Of a stretch of DNA of 64,000 nt, positions 47,701 through 56,920 are shown one piece after another. Where the stretch lies: NCBI GenBank assembly GCA_047967505.1, contig CM106541.1. One strand, given 5' to 3'. The notes below the pieces were generated by a model. That model was not told the DNA's origin. It made no database searches and saw only the letters and a program-made list of their open reading frames with translations. Made by a program: the position numbers and the translations under genes. The stretch comes from Dipteris shenzhenensis. Taxonomy: Eukaryota; Polypodiophyta; Polypodiopsida; Gleicheniales. The first letter of the stretch is position 1; the number at the start of each line of letters is the position of its first letter.

Positions 47701-47879
47701 AGGCTGGGTTCAAGAACCGTTTCTGCTAACTCTTCAAAGGCATTTTTCATTGGAATGTCGGGAGCAGTATTGACTTCCTACTTTGGTTTAGTCAGACTGA
47801 CTGGGCACAATGGAGTTTTCGCCTTCTTGGGAACATCAGGTTGTTTGGGAGTCCATTTTTCATTAGGACCTTGAGGCGG

Positions 47880-50113
47880 AAGAAGCAGTGATAGTGAATT
47901 GGAGCCAAGTGTAAAGGTCATAGGAAAAAAAGGGCAAAAGAAACCATCAGGCTTGGTGGAATATGAAAAATACTACCCATTTGGGTTGTATGCAACATTT
48001 CCAATACTAGTTGCAAGATGTCAAAAAGCTCCTCCAAGCTATGTATATAGAGGGTTGAACAAAGAGCATGTGGAGAAGCTTGCTGCAGACTTCGGTTATA
48101 ACTCTAGGCCTCCTGCTACTATAGCAGATTTAATGCCTTTCAATCCTGAAACAAAGCAGCCCCTAGAAAGGGTAGATAAAAAGGATTTAACCAAGTGCCA
48201 CTATTGGATACTATCTGGACGACATTCAATATATGCTGTTAAAATATTCACATCTAATGATGATAACAGCACGGCCCAAAGAAAGAACTACTGCTGCACC
48301 CGTCAGGCGAGGATTGTAGTGAATTGTCCCGCACACTTTTGTGTGGAGATATCAAAGATGGCAAACCTGGAGTCTCAAAATATCTTGAGACAATCTCCAT
48401 ACATTGATATACTTAAGTAGGTGAGGGGACAATGGATTCTCTTTAACAAACCCAAGAAAGCACAACAAGGGCTTGCAAAAGAACATCCAAATCGTGAGAA
48501 TTGGGATGTAAGTACATATTTTATTATGAATCATTTTTTGCAAGAATGTTTTCTTAATTATTGCACTCTAATGGATTCATATATTTTGTAGGCTTTCATT
48601 GACACTAGCAAGGTAACATTGGGCAATAGCTTTGCCACAGGATGTACGTATGATAATTACAAGCAATGCCATTTATGATGGTTGGATCTCCATCCTTGAG
48701 GATTACATTGTAGGCAAATATTCACAAGATGGAAAATGCCGTAGGCAACCCACAGTCTCAATGTTTAGATGCTTGCGTGGATTGAGTGATGATCAAATTG
48801 GTCAAATTAAAAATGACATTAAGGAAGGTAGAGTAGTCATAACTAAAACAAAGACTGATGCCATGATTCTTGATATTGAAGGACGAGCTATGCAGATCAA
48901 GAGAGATGCTGCACTATAAGAAGAACTTTATATGTTTATATCGGCAGAACGGCCTTCTTTAATGTTAAAAAATTGGGATGAGTGTAGATTACATTTTAAA
49001 ATTACTCCAGAATTGTATCATTGGATCCGTGGTTGCTCTAATTCATGGTTAAAACTGAAGCTTCAATAGGGCAAGGAAACTCCACCATTGCTTGATGGTA
49101 CAAAGGGGTATCTGAGGTGGATTATGGGACAAAGTGAAGGTTCAAGTCATGGACCAAATTCCACCCGACCTTGGAGGTTTTACACAGTTGGTTCAAACAT
49201 GGAGGGAATGGAATTTATACATAATGTGTACCAAGAGGCAATGGCAATCGGGGTTGCTTTTTTGGATGTAATGTATGGACCAAGCAGAAGTAGAAATTGG
49301 AATGAGGATTGCTTTGAGTGTTTGTTGAAAAGCTTGATCACAATCGCTTCTCCCCCAGTGCAATTCCTTCTTGTGGTGTTCTTGACCATGGATCATGTAT
49401 CATGTTTGAAGAATGCATTAAATAAGACATGCATAAAATATATACTACACTTTGGTTGCCTTAATTTTGAAACTGCAGATATATTTGTCACTGGATCTAT
49501 GGATGGCTTATTTGCTTGTGTACTGGTAAGTAAGGAATAGCATTTCAATGATATTGAGCGCTATACCAATGCACATTGTAAGCCATCAATATATGTTGCA
49601 GATGAAAAATATGAAAAATCAAGTGGTGTAGAAGAATCAGGTGATGAGGATGATGATGACGAGGATGATGATGATGAATTTGACATTGAATTGTCCTTGA
49701 AAAGAAAACGTTCAAGTATCATGAAAGACATGATCATGGGTTTCTGTTGAGAAGATGAGTATGTATTGGACTTGTTCTCTGAGGGGCTTGCTGCAATAGA
49801 GTCTCTTTCTTGTAAGAGGCGTGTTGTTTCAGTTGTTTAGACTTATGAGGAGTTGGCAAAGGTGGAAAGTATTTGTTGCATGTATGCTTACAGTAATCAT
49901 GAAATTCGACAATGGGCTAGCTTGCAAGAACCAATATTGGCAATAAAGGGGGTACCAAAAGAAGATGATACAACTGAAGGTGGAGGGGATAAAGAAATTG
50001 ATACCATACTAGGACAAAAAGAGCTTCAACCCTTCAATGAAGAGCAGCATGAGCATTTACAAAAACACGCTTCAAAGTTTTGGGAAACAGAAGAGGAAGT
50101 AACAGGTCCTTGA
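47880..50113 (+). pseudogene. ParB-like domain plus beta-class DNA methyltransferase-like protein, decayed
   Basis: Exon 1 (about 47,880-48,507) reads YVYRGLNKEHVEKLAADF, then YWILSGRHSIYAVK (about 48,202-48,243), in the layout of a ParB/sulfiredoxin-type domain whose core is hxGxxR. An 84-bp GT-AG intron (48,508-48,591, GTAAGT donor) keeps the phase. After a 1-nt shift near 48,630, one frame runs to 50,113 with five stops only (48,917, 49,067, 49,538, 49,748 and 49,838). It contains a DPPY-like motif IV (AFLDVMYG, 49,256-49,279), an acidic insert (about 49,630-49,690), and then a motif-I-like SAM site (YVLDLFSEGLAAIE, 49,760) with RRVVSVV. Motif IV before motif I is the beta-class amino-methyltransferase order, and ParB-methyltransferase fusions are known in phages and bacteria. 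Gene start and any relation to downstream exons are open. I infer function from motifs only. Confidence 0.5.
48508..48591 (+). other. 84-bp spliceosomal intron
   Basis: Donor GAT|GTAAGT and acceptor TTTTGTAG|GCT join two coding stretches in phase 0 (NWD to AFID). It shows that the ParB-methyltransferase gene was expressed as a eukaryotic gene rather than being a fresh bacterial insertion or contaminant. Confidence 0.7.
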
Positions 50114-50706
50114 AATTGTCCTTTTATATGGTGTTCATGTTTTCCATATGTTATCTTGCTATATTCTCCATATGATGTACTAATTTCATTCCAAGGATCT
50201 TTTAATATTACTTGGAAATTTCTTCTATCTCATTGCCATAATTCAAACATGAACATGTGTATTCTTGAATATGTTTCGTGATGAATGAATTAGTGTAAAT
50301 TGTTGTTTCTTTCCTTATTCACTTCATATGAATGCTCAAATATGTTTTGGCCGCTTGGCCAAATCTTTTCTTAGTGGGAATACTTGGGTAATGCTAGATA
50401 ATGTTGGACTCCACTCTATTTATTATGCAAAGGTTTTTGGCATTGTAAGGATATGTAGTTTTGGGGATTAAAATAACTTGAAAGGATATAGATTCAACAA
50501 CTTTAGGGGGTATACTATGCATATGAACATGAATGCTTTCTTTTTTTTAGTAATCCAATTTTGTTTTGAAAAAGAAAAACATGAATGCTTTCACTCAAAC
50601 AAATTTCATTGAGAGCACACAACCTAAAGTTTAACAATTTGGTTTTCCAACTCAATCTTCAGTTTGTTTCTACTTATGAATTTCACTTCCTTGTTTATCA
50701 ATAGAT
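50114..50706. other. AT-rich gap between methyltransferase-like and HAD-like parts
   Basis: No coding signal. It could be a 3' UTR plus spacer, or an intron: the sequence before 50,707 ends in TTTATCAATAG, a usable acceptor. Confidence 0.4.
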
Positions 50707-51975
50707 ATTGACCATCTCAATTTCACATCACTAGAAGCATTGCCTGTATATGTGAAACCTGATCCAATGATTCGTTATGTGCCTAATTTGAACATTAGCA
50801 TGCAAGTTCCAAGCTTAACATGGTTGATTGAAAATGTTGAGGATGCAATGTCTGGAGTTAATGTTCCATTAACAAATGTGGATGCAAGCTTAGAAGGTAA
50901 AGGAGAAGATGCAATGTCATTATATGAAGCCAAGGTGCAGGAAGAAATCTTAGAAGGTAAAGGAGAAGACATAATGTCACCCTCAGAAATAATGTCAAAA
51001 GAGGTGATAACAAAAATAAGACTAGCAATGATAATAGATTTGAAAGGGTTATTGCTCGAGCATTGTTTTTCAAAGTCAAACAAACATATGAGCTTGCACA
51101 ATGGGAAGCATTGGCTTGCTCTCCATCCTGGGTGTTTAGAGTTTCTACAATGGTTGCTCGATCACTGCCATGTTGGCATTTGGTCCACTGGATGAGAAAA
51201 GGGCATGGTGCAACACATGCTGGACACTTTGGAGCATCATCTTAATATAAATTTACATTTCTTCATGGTTTGGGGTGCGATGGCATGCCACAAGCATACA
51301 AAGGGTAGAATCATTCGACCAGATAGGATGAATGTGGAAGTGAAGTTTAAACCATTAATGAGAGTGTGGTGTTGTTTCAAAGAGGAATGCAAACAAGCAA
51401 GAACAGTGTTCAATGATGTTTTGCCTTACACGGGTTGTGTGTTAATCCAACATTTTCCCTACAAAATTTGATATAGATTATGGTGACTCTATTTTGCTTC
51501 ATGAGTTATTGCCATACCTATAGATGCTAGATGATGTAGTAGATGTGCACAGTGCCATCTCTTCTAACAGATTTGGTCAAGCTCCAATTGTCGAAGGGCA
51601 TGATATGTTCTATTATTTTCAACCAGTGATCCTTGAATTCAAAGAAAAAAACAACGAAGTGCTCGAAAGAATGAATGTCGAATCTCATATGTCTACTCGT
51701 AGTTCAAAAAAAGACACAGAGAAAGGTATTTCTTCACCAATAACCAAAACTAGAGTGAGAGGGACTTGTCCTACTACAAGAAGTATGGTGCATGCTCAAC
51801 ATATTACATTGAATGAAGAGAAAGAATGCATGCTAGGAAAATTGCCAAAATGGGGCCGTTGAAAGATAGTGAGGCAAAACACTTTGCTATGGTTCTTGGA
51901 TGCAAGGAAAGGGGAATCACTGCTAATGCTGTAAGGGCATTCTTAGCCAACTTGATTCAATTTTATTGCATTGAC
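50707..51975 (+). pseudogene. FCP1/HAD-like phosphatase domain, decayed
   Basis: A long frame from 50,707 carries a repeated acidic box (LEGKGEDAMS and LEGKGEDIMS, 57 bp apart), then MIIDLKGLLLEH (about 51,037-51,072), corresponding to the hhhhDxNGhL motif I of plant FCP1-like HAD proteins. Next come LHPGCLEFLQWLLDHCHVG then IWSTG (about 51,118-51,192, family xRPGxxEFLxxxxxxFxVGIWSS), KPLMRVW, and near 51,400 ARTVFNDVLPYTG (family TxLIDDSPYK). The downstream segment DYGDSILLHELLPYL and SAISSNRFGQAPIVEGHD needs a frame change at about 51,460. TGA at 51,193 and TAG near 51,521 break it; the motif aspartates are partly altered (NDV for DDS). Normally such domains dephosphorylate proteins such as the RNA polymerase II tail. 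Confidence 0.55.
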
Positions 51976-52202
51976 AACCCTTAGTGAACCTGGGTGATCT
52001 TGTTAACTCCTTGTTAATTAGAGTTGCAGACACAAATGCTTGGCTAAAACATTTGTACCTACATTCTGATTTATATTTGGACACTATTTGGTTAGATTCG
52101 ATTTGCAAAACATTATGTTTCAATTTGTTTTGTTTGGTGAAAGAATTAATAGACATTGAGTTAGTACCTTGTGCAAAAAATGCTCAGTGCTTTGTGATGT
52201 GA
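51976..52202 (+). pseudogene. Unassigned coding segment before the SET-like exon
   Basis: An open plus-strand stretch (LGDLVNSLLIRVADTNAW, then KHLYLHSDLYLDTIW) continues the coding-like run KDSEAKHFAMVLGCKERGIT at about 51,855-51,915. It ends at a possible donor, GAT|GTGAGT at about 52,199. I do not recognise the domain. It probably belongs to the same gene as the HAD-like part. Confidence 0.35.
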
Positions 52203-52247
52203 GTTTGTATTCTTCCACTAAAAGAATGATTCTTTGATTTTAAACAT

Positions 52248-52808
52248 ATGACAGGTGTTGCAGATTGTCCTAAAAAGTTGAAGAGCTATCTTATTACAAA
52301 TTTTGATCCTGCATCCAATGGTTTATGGAAACATGAATTGCCCATACCCATTGAGCATGTGTTCGAAATGAATGGCATCCATTATGAAGTAAATAAATCA
52401 ACAATACCTAGGGCAAGATATGGTCTTTTTGTACATACGAGCATCAAGAAGAAACAAGATTTGATGGTATATAATGGTCCAAAGTATGATTATGATACTT
52501 GGAGATCTCTCCTCAAGTTTTTCCCAAGGATAAAGACTTATGGAATGTTTGAAGATCCATTCATTGAGCCATTGATAGATGTGAAATGTATTGTGGGAGA
52601 TGTATTATATGGAAACATTACTAGATATATAAATAGCTCAATGTATTATAAAGAAAGAACAAATGTTATATTTGTATACATTCCTAAGCTACCACCTTGG
52701 GCTCAAAAGTCACAAGGAGATTTGAGTGCCCATGGCTACATTACTGTGCAAACCATAAAGGATATCTCCTTCAGAGATGAGCTACGTCTTTGTGAGTATG
52801 AATACTAG
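52248..52808 (+). pseudogene. SET-like domain exon
   Basis: An open frame of about 186 codons preceded by a good acceptor (ATATGACAG, 52,248-52,256 region). It reads like a divergent SET methyltransferase domain: YEVNKSTIPRARYGLFVHTS (N-terminal 'SxIPxAGxGLFA' box), LMVYNGPKYDYDTW (YxG), GNITRYINSSMYYKERTNV (the RFxNHSC-like box, here RYINSS) and, at the end, DELRLCEYEY (the EELxxxYxY box). The histidine and cysteine of the NHSC motif are not conserved, so activity is doubtful. It is the only part of this locus without an internal stop. Its frame does not join the preceding segment cleanly at the apparent splice sites. Confidence 0.6.
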
Positions 52809-53576
52809 TATGGAATTGTTAATGATTGTGTTAAACGATGTGATGCAAATTTTAGTTGCAAATTTGGCTATGTGTCAATGGTTTTGATTATATTTAGCAC
52901 AAAAGGGCACTCAAAAAAAAGGATTTTATTAAGACCATGTCTGTGAGTTTCATGAGCTCTATTATGATGGAGAGTTTCACGAGCTCTATTGTGATGGAAC
53001 GGTGTTTTTGAACGGATGTCAAAGCTCTACCATAATCCTATTGCATATGTCAATACTGCAATTTATCAACATAGAAACATATGCATTTGGCATTAATTTG
53101 ATACATCTAATATACCAAATAAAAATTGGCAGTTGTTGCAAGTTTAATTTTGTTTTTGAACACCACATTTATATGATGGATGTCAAAGCTCTTTAATAAT
53201 CCTATTGCATATATCAATACTGCAATTTAATTTACTCCAATGAATCTTCCTAATGCAACATCTATAAATTGGCTTTTGTTTGTGGTTTTGATGTATATGA
53301 AACAACAAACATCTTTCTTTCACTAGCAAATCAACAAATGTTTTGTCCATGGGACCATGTTCACATCTATTAAGGCCTTTTGCCATAGCAACATATGGAA
53401 CCTTGTTACTTGGGTTCTAGGAATTGGGAAAGTATTGTGCATGGTCTAGTCTCCCCCAACATACCTGAAACTTGGGTCCTCAATGGAGCTAATGTTTCAA
53501 TAAAAAAATTTTACTTTTGAAGTGACTATATTTTATTTAGTGGGAATTAGGATTTTCCCAAATTCTCTAATATAGT
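52809..53576. other. Non-coding flank with short repeats
   Basis: A 27-bp tandem duplication at 52,945-52,998 (GAGTTTCA(T/C)GAGCTCTATT) and a direct repeat of about 55 bp at 53,015 and 53,179 (GATGTCAAAGCTCT...AATCCTATTGCATAT) are the only structure. No gene is seen. Confidence 0.6.
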
Positions 53577-53965
53577 GTTTTTCCCTCTTCTTCTCTCTTT
53601 CCCCTCTTCTAATCTCTTTTCCTTTCCCTCTTCCAATCTCTTTTCCTTTCCTTCTTCTTCCTCTTCTTTCCCTCTTCTTCTCTCTTCTTCCCCTCTTTTC
53701 TCTTCTTCCTCTTTTCCCTCTTCTTCCTCTTCTTTCTGTCTCCTTTCCCTCTTCTTCTGTCTTCTTTCCCTCTTTCCTTTCCCTCTTCTTCTCTCTTTCC
53801 CCTCTTCCAATCTCTTTTCCTTTCCTTCTTCTTCCTCTTTTCCTCTTCTTCTCTCTTTCCCCTCTTCCAATCTCTTCCTCTTTTCCTCTTCTCCCTCTTT
53901 CCTTTCCCTCTTCTTCTCTTTCCCCTCTTCCAATCTCTATTCATTTCCCTCTTCTTCCTCTTTTC
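53577..53965. repeat. Polypyrimidine minisatellite-like tract
   Basis: Almost 390 bp of C and T on the plus strand, built from interspersed TCTTTCCCTCTTC, CCAATCTCTTTTC and TTCTTCCTCTT units in higher-order order. The many long open frames here (Glu/Lys/Arg-rich on the minus strand) are artefacts of composition. It lies directly upstream of the transposase-accessory gene. Confidence 0.93.
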
Positions 53966-54032
53966 CTTTGCCTATGCCTATGCTTATGTTTGTTTTTTGT
54001 TTTTTGTTTTCGTGTTTGTGTCTATGTTAGAC

Positions 54033-56304
54033 ATGGGATCACGTCGCATGTCCGACAAGTACGGATAGCCTCGCAGGAGGAGACATCATGATCTCTATGC
54101 TCCAGAGGACTTTGATTCCTCTCAGGCGACACCTGAGGGGACTACCCTTAGTCTCTCAGACCTAGCACTATGACTACCCCTAGTCCGACTCCTCTCAGAC
54201 AAAGCACTGTGACTACCCCTCGAGGAACTCCTTTGCTCGCAGCACATGGCTTTGTCGGGAGTCCCGACAAGTTTGTAGCACAGATGACCGATGAGGAGGC
54301 AGCAAGATTCTTCTCTCTGCTATCTCAAAGCACCTCAGCAATTTGCTCCCCTACATCGATGGCTGGACCTATTGCCCTGCCGTCCCCTCGTGCCTCTTCA
54401 ACCAAGGGGTCATCACTTGCGCATGCCTCTCATAAGGGAAGGAAGAGTAGGAGGGGCCGCTTATGTTGTGCTGACTCGGGAGATGTAGATGAGTCAGCAC
54501 ACACACATCCCTACAGGTCTCCACTTGGTTCAGAGACACGGTATCACTCAGGTCCCTTGCCCTCTCCTACTCCCACTGCTACTCCTTGCTCCAGAAGCAC
54601 TGGCACAGCTTCAACTCACTCTGACTCTGCCACTACCATCAGTCCTCCTTACCCAAACGAGGACCTCTCCTATCAAATCACGACTGTCAAAGAGATAATA
54701 GAATATAGAAAGGGCAAAGCAGTGATGGCCACCATGAGGAGGTTGATGAGCCATCACTTCAAGAGTGGCATTGCTACCGATTGGTAGTATCAAGATGACC
54801 AAAAGAAGCAGGCGGTCATCAATGAATTAAAACAAAAATACCCTAACCCGCCAAATTGGGAGTTTAATAAGAATTATATGTGAGAGCGCATGGGTTTGGT
54901 CTTGAAGCATCGTAGATGAACCTTGCATACTTCCATCCCAAAGGGGATTGCTAAACCCAGCTGGGCAGACAAAGCTGATTGGAAGTTCTTCAAGAAGTAG
55001 AATAGGGACCATCCCGAAATATTTGAGGGTCAGAGGAGGGCTGCGAAGAGATGGCTGTGTAAGAAAATAGTACGCAGCGGAAGATAACAACAAAACGCAA
55101 GTACACGATGGAAAGCTGGAGAGAATACAAAAATTCTGATATACCAAACTACTGATACAACTGATGGTTGGCTATCCACCCGTGCGCTCTACAGACAGAG
55201 CTTCGATGGTGATCTAGACAGATGCTGGACGGAGGACTATGAGCGTGAAGAACTGGTGATCTGATGATAGGGGGTGGCCACTTATATAGTGTAAGTGGTT
55301 GACGGTCGGCCCTGTAATAGGCAGTCGGCCTAATAGACAGTCGGCCTGGAAGACCACCGACCCTTCAGAAAACATGCTGGCGGGCAGATGAAGGATCGCG
55401 CATAGGTCATACTGTCGGGCCTGGGGCTACCGACAGCCCCCGGACCCTGCCACTGGGGGCTTTGCCCCCAGACCCCCACCGGGGGCCTGCGCCCCCCGGA
55501 CCCCCTGCTATCGGGGGGGCTATCGCCCCCCCGAACCCCCCCTTTTTGTAGACGGGTATCTACTCTTGGCTCCTAAGCCGTCTCATAACCATCTGGTCTA
55601 CTCTAAGACCCCTTCCAGTGTCTAAACTGGGGATCCCTCCCAATATCCGATACCCATCATGGCTTCTCCTCATATGGGGGCCTTACAACATTGGGTACAC
55701 AGAATATTGGTGGGTTACATGAGAGGTGGACATTTGAGCTAACTCTAACAGGCTGGACATCATAGGTACTTCACACTTTGGTGCACGCGGACAATTGGCA
55801 TTCGAGGCAACCGTGGTAAGTCTATTTCTTCTCATTTAATGTATTGTTCTATTTGTTTTACTACATATCACATGCACTTTATCTAACTCTAACTCTTGTA
55901 AATTGGATCCATAGCAAGCTGGGATGGGTCGTCTTTCTATAGATGTAGAGACGCAATGCGTATTTTACATAGGAACAAAGTCGTGGTTTACTAAGCAAGA
56001 GGTAATGGGAGCGACGGTCGATTAGGCTGAGGTGGCTACTTGCACGGTATAAGTCTACTCCTACTTGTAATCTCACTTTTTAAATTGTCTTATTCTTTAA
56101 GTTCCAATCTAATTTTCAATTTATATGGTTCACTGTTAGGATCAAAGCTCGAGCATCCCATCACCAGAGGCGAGCGATCACCAGGGCCAAGGATCAGATG
56201 CACATGACGAGGATCAGGGAGAAGGCACAGCTCACGAGGACCAAGGATCAGACCAACAAGATAAGGATGAGGACGAGGACGACGAGGACGATTCAAATGA
56301 GTAG
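54033..56304 (+). pseudogene. Transposase-accessory gene (En/Spm type), split by a solo LTR
   Basis: Exon 1 starts at ATG 54,033 (MGSRRMSDKYG) and has a Ser/Thr/Pro-rich N-terminus, a 1-nt shift near 54,168, VKEIIEYRKGKAVMATMRR, then WEFNKNYM and KPSWADKADWKFFKK. A copia LTR (55,058-55,750) interrupts it. With the LTR and one target copy removed, the frame continues into SHFGARGQLAFEATV to 55,815. Further exons are 55,915-56,046 (ETQCVFYIGTKSWFTKQEV) and 56,140-56,304, an acidic tail ending DEDDEDDSNE and TAG. All introns are GT-AG and in phase. It resembles the plant Transposase_24 (Ptta/En/Spm) accessory proteins of CACTA elements; this is by pattern, not search. TAG stops (for example 54,066 and 54,785) make it inactive. 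The tail is followed at once by an AGT repeat. Confidence 0.6.
55058..55750 (-). mobile_element. Solo copia LTR with 5-bp target duplication
   Basis: A 693-bp LTR starts TGTAAGAAAATAGTACGCAGC and ends CTCTAACA. The target duplication GGCTG is at 55,053-55,057 and 55,751-55,755. It belongs to the family of the LTR at 22,313-23,040. It has a minus-strand TATA box (complement of CACTTATATAGTG, about 55,280). No internal element sequence remains, so it arose by LTR-LTR recombination after insertion into exon 1 of the transposase-accessory gene. Confidence 0.97.
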
Positions 56305-56380
56305 TAGTAGTAGCAGTAGCAGTAGCAGTAGCAGTAGTAGTAGCAGTAGCAGTAGTAGTAGTAGTAGTAGTAGCAGCAGT
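56302..56380. repeat. (AGT/AGC)n trinucleotide repeat
   Basis: TAGTAG and CAGTAG units overlap the stop codon of the preceding gene and run for about 80 bp. Confidence 0.95.
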
Positions 56381-56604
56381 TTGCATATACTTCACCATGT
56401 ATATCATTTTGTATATCCGCTCGTTTGAGCGATTTTGTATCACCCTTTTCGAAAGGGTAATTTTGTAACAAACAATGTTGTATATGTTCGAGATGTATAT
56501 GCTTTTGTTGCTCGATCATTTCATTTGAGCGATTTTGTATCACCCTTTTCGCAATAAAAATTTTGTAATAAAAAACTTTTTTTTGTAATTACAAAAAAAA
56601 AAGC

Positions 56605-56654
56605 ATTAGTGGGGCAAAACAGGGCTTGCTATGGCCCTGTTTAGCCCCACTAAT
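56605..56654. repeat. 21-bp inverted repeat hairpin
   Basis: ATTAGTGGGGCAAAACAGGG starts at 56,605; the arm 56,605-56,625 pairs with 56,634-56,654 at 20 of 21 positions around an 8-nt loop (TTGCTATG). It sits just before the 26-bp repeats. Confidence 0.93.
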
Positions 56655-56677
56655 CCATTTTTTAAAGTTCTGTTAAT

Positions 56678-56781
56678 CGTCACTATATAGCGACGTTTAC
56701 CAGTGTCGCCATATAGTGATGATTATCAGTGTCGCTATATAGCAACGTTTATCAGCATCACTATATAGCGACGGTTCTTTT
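56678..56781. repeat. Four 26-bp palindromic repeats, CACTA-like subterminal array
   Basis: Units start at 56,678, 56,704, 56,730 and 56,756, each exactly 26 bp and each centred on a version of TCGCTATATAGCGA, a perfect palindrome. Repeats carrying TAGCGACG are typical of the subterminal regions of plant CACTA (En/Spm) elements, where the element's own protein binds. A possible terminal TAGTG lies at about 56,888-56,892. The matching other end was not found. Confidence 0.7.
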
Positions 56782-56920
56782 TTGATGCTTTTAATGACTT
56801 TAATAACGACATTTGCGCCTTTTTAAAAAAAAAAAATTTAATGTAAAAAGCATTTGTATTTTCGTCGGAAAAGGGCCTATGCCTCATAGTGAATAAAGCA
56901 CCACCCCTGACATTTACAAG

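Noticed and set aside
47880-52808. Bacterial contamination as explanation of the ParB-methyltransferase locus
   Set aside because: The locus has a phase-keeping GT-AG intron, plant-like AT-rich composition and decay like its neighbours, and it is embedded between plant LINE and CACTA sequence.
53547-53944. Long Glu/Lys/Arg-rich open frames on the minus strand
   Set aside because: They are a by-product of the pyrimidine tract; every frame is open because few stop codons can form in such sequence.
56232-56543. Tyr-rich or Ser-rich frames over the AGT/AGC repeat
   Set aside because: They are translations of a trinucleotide repeat; the true gene ends at the TAG at 56,302.
56678-56781. CRISPR or tRNA-like structure in the palindromic repeats
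   Set aside because: The units have an exact 26-bp period with no unique spacers and fit CACTA subterminal repeats much better.
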